Shown: positions 24,718 through 30,882 of the stretch, in pieces
How positions within the stretch are numbered: position 1 is the stretch's first letter
Layout of the letters: each line of letters opens with the position of its first letter
From: Gammaproteobacteria bacterium
Lineage (GTDB): Bacteria; Pseudomonadota; Gammaproteobacteria; Eutrophobiales; Eutrophobiaceae
NCBI GenBank assembly: GCA_028819495.1
Contig: JAPPLI010000107.1
Coordinates: forward strand, 1-41,042
DNA: 41,042 nt
Direction of reading: 5' to 3'
Position numbers and translations under genes: made by a program
Notes under the pieces: generated by a model
The model's database searches: none
Told to the model about the DNA's origin: nothing
Seen by the model: only the letters and a program-made list of their open reading frames with translations

Positions 24718-26472
24718 TTGACTATCGGGAAAACACGAAATGACCTGATCCGGTATCACGTTATTGCCCTCTTGCTGCTGGCGCCGCCACTTGCCGTCTC
24801 TGCACAAGACCCTGGGTCCGCTATGGCAGATTCAGCTTTCGTGAACGGAAAAATTTATCGCGTCGATTCAGAACGCACATGGGCACAGGCCGTTGCCGTC
24901 AGGGATGGACAATTCATCGCGGTCGGCAGTGATGCGGAGATCGAGTCTTATATCGGACCGGAGACAGTGGTGACCGATCTGCAGGGAAGGATGGCGATGC
25001 CTGGAATACAGGATCTGCATATTCACCCGGTTGCAGGGGCATTAATGGAACTTCACGAGTGCAGTTTTCCTCCAAGCGCAACATTGCCGGAAATCGCAGC
25101 GCGCGTACAATCCTGTGCCGCGGATCGGCCTCCCGGTTCCTGGATACGGGGAGGCGCTTTTGGAACGCGCCTGCTCGGCCCTGATCAGAATCTGCACTAC
25201 TCTTTTCTCGATGCGGCCGCGCCGGAACACCCGGTTATGCTGAGCAGTTCGGGCGGCCATAGCGTCTGGGTAAATTCCCGGGCGCTGAAATTGGCCGGGA
25301 TCGACAAAAATACGACCGATCCTGAAAATGGCTATATTGCAAGGGATGAAATTACCGGCGAACCTACAGGCATTTTGCAGGAAGCTGCAGGACGCCTTGT
25401 TTCAGCAGGCATACCGGATTATTCACCCGGGCAACGTGTAGCCGCCATCGGGCATTTTTCCCGTGACCTGAACAGCCGGGGCATTACCTCGATCAAGGAT
25501 GCGTCCACGTCCCGGACAGAGCTGGCAGCCTATGCCGACGCGGCGAACCAGGGTGTTTTGAGCCTGCGGGTCGCAACCAGCCTCATCTGGCCTACTGCAT
25601 CGATGTCCCGGGAAAAGCGTTCCGCACTGGTAAGAAGCCGTTTCAAGTATCGGCGTACGCTCGTTAATCCCGACTTTGCCAAGATTTTTGTAGACGGGTC
25701 GGCCGGCGGCCGCAAGGCAGCATACCTGGAACCATACAAGTCGGACGATTCGCAGGATACCGACTATTACGGGGAGTTCCTGGTTACACCGGACAGGCTC
25801 GATGAATACCTTGTTTTACTGGACAGTAAGGGTATATCGGTGAAGATGCACTGCGGCGGCGATGCTGCAGTGCGCGCTGCACTGGATGCAATCGCCGCGG
25901 CGCGGCGCGTGAACGGGGACTCCGGCATCCCCCACGAAATTTCACATCCGAATCTTGTCAGTCCTGAAGATATACCGAGATTCAAATTGTTAAATGCCGT
26001 TGCCGACCTTACACCGGTAGTCTGGTATCCACATCCCGTGCTCCGGATACTTGCGAAAAACCTGGGAGAAGAAAGGGTCCTGCGGATGTGGCAGATCCGG
26101 AGCATCATAGACACCGGCGCGATCGCGGTTTATGGTTCGGACTGGCCGGCCATAGTACCGAGCACCAATCCATGGCGCGCCATGGAGGCCATGATTACCC
26201 GCCGCGATCCCGACATCGATGATCCTCGGGACGAGTTCGTACCGGAGCAATCCATCGATCTTGCTGCCGCCATTGAGGTATTTACCCGAAACGGAGCCTA
26301 TGCCATGCGCCAGGCTGACGTGACGGGGTCAATCGATGTCGGCAAGTATGCGGACATGATAGTCCTGAAAGATAACCTGTTCGATATGGCCGCTGAAGAT
26401 ATCGGCGATACGGAAGTATTGCTCACCTTGCTGAACGGTGAAGTTGTCCATGAGCAAGGGACAGGAAAATAA
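24718..26472 (+). CDS. YtcJ-like exported amidohydrolase
   Basis: A 584-residue metal-dependent amidohydrolase of the YtcJ group. Metal-site residues include H101-x-H103 (QDLHIHPVAG), Lys in FAKIFVDG, His in KMHCGGDAA and ISHPN, and Asp in YGSDWPAIVPS. The start is TTG at 24718 with a strong GGTGAGAGAG upstream; it is needed to include the signal peptide (LIRYHVIALLLLAPPLAVSA). No ATG gives that peptide. Family members cleave amide or ester bonds in varied small molecules. The C-terminal tail is echoed by a degraded copy at 11593-11694. It ends 16 bases before the convergent selA stop, so this is the boundary between the catabolic block and the selenium block. Confidence 0.85.
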   Translation: MTIGKTRNDLIRYHVIALLLLAPPLAVSAQDPGSAMADSAFVNGKIYRVDSERTWAQAVAVRDGQFIAVGSDAEIESYIGPETVVTDLQGRMAMPGIQDLHIHPVAGALMELHECSFPPSATLPEIAARVQSCAADRPPGSWIRGGAFGTRLLGPDQNLHYSFLDAAAPEHPVMLSSSGGHSVWVNSRALKLAGIDKNTTDPENGYIARDEITGEPTGILQEAAGRLVSAGIPDYSPGQRVAAIGHFSRDLNSRGITSIKDASTSRTELAAYADAANQGVLSLRVATSLIWPTASMSREKRSALVRSRFKYRRTLVNPDFAKIFVDGSAGGRKAAYLEPYKSDDSQDTDYYGEFLVTPDRLDEYLVLLDSKGISVKMHCGGDAAVRAALDAIAAARRVNGDSGIPHEISHPNLVSPEDIPRFKLLNAVADLTPVVWYPHPVLRILAKNLGEERVLRMWQIRSIIDTGAIAVYGSDWPAIVPSTNPWRAMEAMITRRDPDIDDPRDEFVPEQSIDLAAAIEVFTRNGAYAMRQADVTGSIDVGKYADMIVLKDNLFDMAAEDIGDTEVLLTLLNGEVVHEQGTGK

Positions 26473-26488
26473 ATTGCAGCGGGACTGC

Positions 26489-27907
26489 TCAGGCGAAGTT
26501 TCCGCTTCTCTCCAGGCCGCTTTTATCAAGCTGGGCGATAAATTCTTCTTCCCGGTCCAGGCAACGCAGGTCCAGGAAATACGCGCCTTTATTGATCCGG
26601 CCGATAACTGGTGCAGGCAACCCGCGCATCGAGTCGGCCAGGCGCCTGATCGCTTCGTCTGAATCATCCACCGCGCTAATCCTGACGCCGAAACTGGGCA
26701 ATGTCTCAACCGGTAAGGCGCCGCTGCCGACCTGGCTGTTGCATTCGGTTATGATCACCTGATAACGCGGCGCCAATGCTTCTGCAAGATGGGGAGCGAC
26801 CCGTTCGGCCTGGGCGCGAATCTTGCCTGCCGGCCGGGCCAGGGCTGCAAGAGTCGGCAGTTTTTCCACCAACCGGGACGGGTCCTGATAGAGCCTGAGC
26901 ACTTCTACCAAGGCAGCCAGCGTCATTTTGTCGACGCGCAGGGCCCGTTTCATGGGATTCTTCTTGATCCTGGTTATCAATTCCTGTTTACCTGCGATGA
27001 TGCCGCACTGGGGACCGCCCAGCAGCTTGTCGCCACTGAACGTGACAATATCCGCGCCACGCTTCACCGTGTGCGCCACGGTGGGCTCATCGGGCAGCTT
27101 GAACGCGGGAAAGTCGACCAGGTTGCCGCTGCCCAGATCGACAACAAAAGGCAATCCGTGCTGCTGGGCCAGTTCCGCCAGGTCTGTTTCGGCAACGCTG
27201 CGGGTAAAGCCCTGGATCTGATAATTGCTCGCATGCACCTTGAGCAACAACGCGGTTTTGTCGTTTACGGCATTTTTATAATCCTTCAGGTGGGTACGGT
27301 TGGTCGTACCGACCTCAACCAGGACACATCCCGAACTCTGCATGATTTCCGGGATACGGAATGAACCGCCGATCTCGACCAGTTCACCCCGGGAGACAGG
27401 AACCTCCAACTCCTTTGCCAGTGTGTTCAACACCAGCAACACCGCTGCAGCGTTGTTGTTCACCACCGTCGCCGCTTCTACGGCGCAGAGTTCACATATC
27501 AGGTGTTCCACGTGTTCATCACGGTCCCCGCGTTTTCCGGTCTGTAAACCGTATTCCAGGCTGGAAGGTGAACTTGCGACCGCCTGCACCGCTTCCAATG
27601 CCTCTTCGGGGAGTAATGCACGGCCCAGGTTTGTATGCAATACCGTACCGGTCAGGTTGAACACCCTGACCAGACTGCTTTTCGCGGCATTTTCCAGTTC
27701 GGTTTCAACGGCAGCCGCGACATGGCTTAATAACAATGTCTTACCGGCAAGGTTCAACAATTCCGGGTTATTTCGCATCCGTTCAAGCTCATTGCGGATT
27801 GCGGCCGCCACACGCTCATGTCCCCATCGTTCGGCAAGGTGCGGCGTCTCCCGCAGTACGCGATCCACCGACGGCAGGCTTCTCAGGCGCTGTTTATCGC
27901 TGTCCAT
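26489..27907 (-). CDS. selA: L-seryl-tRNA(Sec) selenium transferase
   Basis: A 472-residue PLP enzyme that converts Ser-tRNA(Sec) to Sec-tRNA(Sec) using selenophosphate. The PLP lysine is K294 in FSGDKLLGGPQCGII (E. coli K295). Typical stretches are LHTNLGRALLP and GLQTGKRGDRDEHVE. I start at the ATG at 27907 (MDSDKQRLRSLPSVDRVLRE), which matches the E. coli N-terminus in register. An ATG at 27958 would add 17 residues and overlap senA. It lies 16 bases after senA on the same strand, so the two are likely one operon. selB, which usually follows selA, is not adjacent; the amidohydrolase is convergent instead. Together with the TGA-containing AhpD-like gene it shows that the organism uses selenocysteine. 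Confidence 0.95.
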   Translation of the reverse strand: MDSDKQRLRSLPSVDRVLRETPHLAERWGHERVAAAIRNELERMRNNPELLNLAGKTLLLSHVAAAVETELENAAKSSLVRVFNLTGTVLHTNLGRALLPEEALEAVQAVASSPSSLEYGLQTGKRGDRDEHVEHLICELCAVEAATVVNNNAAAVLLVLNTLAKELEVPVSRGELVEIGGSFRIPEIMQSSGCVLVEVGTTNRTHLKDYKNAVNDKTALLLKVHASNYQIQGFTRSVAETDLAELAQQHGLPFVVDLGSGNLVDFPAFKLPDEPTVAHTVKRGADIVTFSGDKLLGGPQCGIIAGKQELITRIKKNPMKRALRVDKMTLAALVEVLRLYQDPSRLVEKLPTLAALARPAGKIRAQAERVAPHLAEALAPRYQVIITECNSQVGSGALPVETLPSFGVRISAVDDSDEAIRRLADSMRGLPAPVIGRINKGAYFLDLRCLDREEEFIAQLDKSGLERSGNFA

Positions 27908-27923
27908 TCCCGATATGTCGTAG

Positions 27924-29228
27924 TTAAAGCGCGCAGGTCCTGAAGCCCGCCAGGACATCGCGCCGGTCCGGGGTGAAAAAATTACGGTACCGGCCTGTTA
28001 TCATACGGCTTCGCGTTGCCCAGGTACCGCCTTTCAATACCCTGGTGTCATAAAACAGCGGTTCTGAATATTCCTTATAGGCATCCGGTGAAAATCCTGG
28101 AAACGGGGCAAACGTGGATGAGGTCCATTCCCATACGTTACCAAGCATCTGCCGGCAGGCAAAGGCACTGTCTCCATCAGGCAAAGCGGCCACGTCGATA
28201 CACCCCAGCGCGCGTCCGTCAAGATTAGCCCGGCGAGTATCCGGCGCTTGTTCCCCCCATGGGTAAGTACGTTTTTTCAAGGCAAGTTTGCTGTCGTCCT
28301 GCACCGGTTCACCCAATGCTGCGGCATCCCATTCCACTTCCGTCGGCAGGCGCCTGCCTGCCCAGCGGCAATACGCATTGGCTTCGTACCAGTTCACATG
28401 AATGAGGGGTTGATGAAGCGGCATATCCTCTATCTCGTTAAACCGCCTCAGACGCCATTCCCCCCGGTCGCCGGTAAACCAGTACACCGGGTGCCGTGCA
28501 TTTGCCTGCTCCCGCCAGGACCAGCCCTCATCACTCCAGAACTCCCGGCATCGATATCCCCCCGCTTCGACGAAATCCATGAACTCGGCATTGGTGACCG
28601 GCGCTTTTGCGATGTGAAACGGTTCCAGGGTCGCCTCAAACGCCCACTTTTCGTTATCGAAGACGAACGGTGTTTCTTTGGCGGCTCCAGGGAAAAACAA
28701 TCCTCCCGGAATGGCTGCATCGCCCGGCCAGGCTCCGGCCTCCGCATCTTCCGGTCTCAGCGCATTTGCGAATGAAGGCTCCGGATAGGCCAATGTCTGG
28801 CGCGACCAGCAATAGGCCTCTGTATGCATGTCTTCATGGTAGGTGGAAAACCGGTATATGTAGCTCTGGGCCGGGTCTGCGGTGCCGTCCGGCAGCAGTG
28901 ACAAGCAGTCATCGAGGACGTTCCCGATGTAATCAAGCGTGTCCTGCATACTCAACAGCGGCAGGTCCCAGCGCGTGTCGTGATGGATGGCGATGGAATC
29001 ATAGATAGCGTCACCGTTTGCCAGCAGCGGAGGTCGTCCGTACAGGTCGCGCAGGATGAATTTTTCATGAAACCAGGCCACGTGCCCGATTTCCCAGCGC
29101 AACGGGTTGACGATGGGCAACTTCGGCCCTATCACCTGCTCCGCATCCAGGCCGGCGACCAATTCCAGGGTCCGGTTATGGGCGTCCTTCATGATTTCCT
29201 TCAAATAATTACTGCTGACCTGTTGCAT
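27924..29228 (-). CDS. senA: Selenoneine synthase (EgtB-related)
   Basis: A 434-residue EgtB-type protein with an N-terminal DinB-like iron domain and a C-terminal formylglycine-generating-enzyme-like domain (GNVWEWTSS, VLKGGTWATRSR, DVLAGFRTC). Iron-binding His candidates are H49 (GHVAWFHE) and H131/H135 (YHEDMHTEAY). SenA joins selenosugar to hercynine to give selenoneine, the selenium analogue of ergothioneine. The call over ordinary egtB rests on the adjacent divergent senB and nearby selD. The frame is open to 29495, but the protein starts at the ATG at 29228; the upstream part overlaps senB. Only 28 bases separate the two starts, so promoters must lie partly inside the genes. egtD for hercynine is not in the window. 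Confidence 0.88.
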   Translation of the reverse strand: MQQVSSNYLKEIMKDAHNRTLELVAGLDAEQVIGPKLPIVNPLRWEIGHVAWFHEKFILRDLYGRPPLLANGDAIYDSIAIHHDTRWDLPLLSMQDTLDYIGNVLDDCLSLLPDGTADPAQSYIYRFSTYHEDMHTEAYCWSRQTLAYPEPSFANALRPEDAEAGAWPGDAAIPGGLFFPGAAKETPFVFDNEKWAFEATLEPFHIAKAPVTNAEFMDFVEAGGYRCREFWSDEGWSWREQANARHPVYWFTGDRGEWRLRRFNEIEDMPLHQPLIHVNWYEANAYCRWAGRRLPTEVEWDAAALGEPVQDDSKLALKKRTYPWGEQAPDTRRANLDGRALGCIDVAALPDGDSAFACRQMLGNVWEWTSSTFAPFPGFSPDAYKEYSEPLFYDTRVLKGGTWATRSRMITGRYRNFFTPDRRDVLAGFRTCAL

Positions 29229-29256
29229 CGCGATTATTCTTACATAAAGTAACAGT

Positions 29257-30207
29257 ATGAATATTATCCTCATTACCCCCGTAAAAAAACAATCGAAAAC
29301 GGGAAATCGCGTGACCGCGAGCCGCTGGGGCCGGCTGTTGCGGGGACTCGGCCACAAGGTAACGGTACAGTTCGACTGGGACGGAACCCCGGGAGATATG
29401 ATGGTAGCGATACACGCGTGGCGCAGCGCCTCATCGATAGCACGATTCCGCCAACGGTTCCCCGGGCGCCCCCTGGTGGTTGCCCTGAGCGGCACGGATA
29501 TCTACCGCTTCCGGTACAGCCACCCTGAGGAAACCCTGCGCTCCATGGAGACGGCTGACGCGCTGGTATGCCTGCATGACCTGGTGTACCGAGCTATCCC
29601 GGAAGCTCACCGGAAGAAACTTCATGTGATCCATCAATCGGCAGCGCCGCTGACACGCGCCCGTCGCCCTTCGGTACGCACCTTCGATGTCTGCGTGGTC
29701 GGCCATCTCCGCGATGAGAAAGACCCGTTCAGGGCCGCCTTCGCTGCCCGGGGCCTGACGCAACAATCCCGCCTGCGTATTATCCATCTGGGCAAGGCCC
29801 ATAATGACGAGTGGGCCGCGCAGGCGCGCGCCGAAATGGAGTTGAACCCCCGTTATCACTGGCGCGGCGAGGTCGGCGCATGGGAGGTACGAAAAGAATT
29901 TCTGAAAACACATGCTCTGGTGCACAGCTCGATCATGGAAGGCGGCGCCAACGTCGTCTCCGAGGCCCTGGTGGCGGGTGTCCCCGTCGTTGCCTCCGAT
30001 ATCGACGGCAACGTCGGCCTGCTCGGCGAGGATTATCCCGGTTATTACCCGGTACAGGACACCGGATCGTTACGCACCCTGTTACAGCGGGCGGAATCCG
30101 ACCATGACTTTCTGCAACTTCTGCTGGAATATGGAAACAGGCGCAAACACCTGTTTACCCCGGAACGGGAGAGCAGGGGCTGGCAGGCCTTGCTGGGCAG
30201 TCGTTGA
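29257..30207 (+). CDS. senB: Selenosugar synthase, SenB-type glycosyltransferase
   Basis: A 316-residue GT-B-fold glycosyltransferase. N-terminal features are MNIILITPV and a substrate loop GNRVTASRW. Central VVALSGTDIYRF and the donor-site EGGANVVSEALVAGVPVVAS (E-x7-E motif) are typical of the SenB group. SenB makes a seleno-N-acetylsugar from UDP-GlcNAc and selenophosphate, the first carbon-selenium bond of selenoneine synthesis. It is divergent from senA, with a 28-base gap and no evident ribosome site. Downstream, a toxin-antitoxin cassette separates it from the convergent selD. The identification depends on family recall plus the senA/selD context. A generic group-1 glycosyltransferase would be the fallback. 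Confidence 0.87.
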   Translation: MNIILITPVKKQSKTGNRVTASRWGRLLRGLGHKVTVQFDWDGTPGDMMVAIHAWRSASSIARFRQRFPGRPLVVALSGTDIYRFRYSHPEETLRSMETADALVCLHDLVYRAIPEAHRKKLHVIHQSAAPLTRARRPSVRTFDVCVVGHLRDEKDPFRAAFAARGLTQQSRLRIIHLGKAHNDEWAAQARAEMELNPRYHWRGEVGAWEVRKEFLKTHALVHSSIMEGGANVVSEALVAGVPVVASDIDGNVGLLGEDYPGYYPVQDTGSLRTLLQRAESDHDFLQLLLEYGNRRKHLFTPERESRGWQALLGSR

Positions 30208-30229
30208 TTTAGCCTTACTAATTACAACT

Positions 30230-30247
30230 TATGCGTGATGTAGCATA
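30230..30247. repeat. Left copy of 18-bp direct repeat flanking TA cassette
   Basis: TATGCGTGATGTAGCATA, itself a dyad (TATGC/GCATA with an 8-base centre). An identical copy lies at 30857-30874. The two bracket the toxin-antitoxin genes, as a target duplication, an attachment site or paired operators would. Confidence 0.75.
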
Positions 30248-30257
30248 AATTTGTGTG

Positions 30258-30285
30258 TTGCGATACGGGAATAATCTGTTATATT
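30258..30285 (+). promoter_or_regulatory. Candidate promoter of the TA cassette
   Basis: TTGCGA (30258-30263), a 16-base spacer and TATATT (30280-30285) lie 80 bases upstream of the antitoxin ATG, just inside the left 18-bp repeat. A repressor bound to the repeat's dyad could reach it. Read by eye only. Confidence 0.4.
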
Positions 30286-30364
30286 TGCCTTCGATGTTTA
30301 AGTTGCTAATGAGGACGACAGTGTTGTAGTTTCCCTAAGCAGCCAGAGGCGGAAGGAATAACGC

Positions 30365-30541
30365 ATGAGTACAACTCCTGAAACAGTTAAGAACTGTAAT
30401 AAACAAACAGAATCCAAATTGGACATTGCTCATCGTGAAGCGATGGAGGATATCCAGGCGGGCAAGTTTACTATTATCAAAGACGTGGACGGACATATAA
30501 CGTCACTGGAAAAAGAGCAGGGACTGCTTGATGACGTATAA
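30365..30541 (+). CDS. Putative type II antitoxin
   Basis: A 58-residue acidic, mainly polar protein (MSTTPETVKNCNKQ start; LDIAHREAMEDIQAGKFTII centre; ends GLLDDV). I do not recognise a named antitoxin family. The call comes from position: its stop lies 11 bases inside the toxin gene, the standard antitoxin-toxin overlap. A GGAAGGAATAACGC leader gives a good ribosome site. The local sequence is clearly richer in AT than the selenium genes on both sides. It would neutralise the toxin and probably repress the cassette. Confidence 0.65.
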   Translation: MSTTPETVKNCNKQTESKLDIAHREAMEDIQAGKFTIIKDVDGHITSLEKEQGLLDDV

Positions 30542-30803
30542 CCTGATAGCCCCTGACAGTTACAGAAAACGCGAAAAGAAATTTCTGAAACAACACCCGG
30601 AATTACTGAAGCAATATGGGAAAACGCTGAAATTATTGCAGAACAATCCCTTTCACCCTTCCTTAAAATCACACCACCTGAAGGGCCGTCACAAAGGCAT
30701 CTCGTCTGTATCCATAAACAAAAGCTACCGGATCACACATACCTCAATAAAAAATGAGGATATTATTCTGATTGATGTTGGAAAGCACGAAGCTGTATAT
30801 TAA
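30531..30803 (+). CDS. RelE/YafQ-like toxin of a type II TA system
   Basis: A 90-residue basic protein with the RelE/ParE-superfamily pattern: KREKKFLKQHPELLKQYGKTLKLL-type helices, then LKGRHKGISSVSI, YRITHT and the closing IDVGKHEAVY. Members cleave mRNA at the ribosome (RelE, YafQ) or poison gyrase (ParE); the YRI and the C-terminal GKHEAVY favour the RNase branch. The start is ATG 30531 within the antitoxin's end; a TTG at 30528 is an alternative. The cassette sits between senB and selD inside 18-bp direct repeats. It is likely a mobile stabilising module unrelated to selenium metabolism. Confidence 0.8.
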   Translation: MTYNLIAPDSYRKREKKFLKQHPELLKQYGKTLKLLQNNPFHPSLKSHHLKGRHKGISSVSINKSYRITHTSIKNEDIILIDVGKHEAVY

Positions 30804-30856
30804 AAAATGCTCGCTCAATTATAGGGGCGTACCCTGCCAACGCCGCAGGTGGGACC

Positions 30857-30874
30857 TATGCGTGATGTAGCATA
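30857..30874. repeat. Right copy of 18-bp direct repeat flanking TA cassette
   Basis: Exact second copy of TATGCGTGATGTAGCATA, 9 bases from the selD stop. Recombination between the two copies would remove the toxin-antitoxin genes cleanly and leave senB and selD convergent with one dyad between them. Confidence 0.75.
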
Positions 30875-30882
30875 GCGCGAAA

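Noticed and set aside
27924..29228. Calling this gene egtB of ergothioneine synthesis
   Set aside because: No egtA, egtC or egtD is nearby, whereas a SenB-type glycosyltransferase is divergent and selD is close, the selenoneine arrangement.
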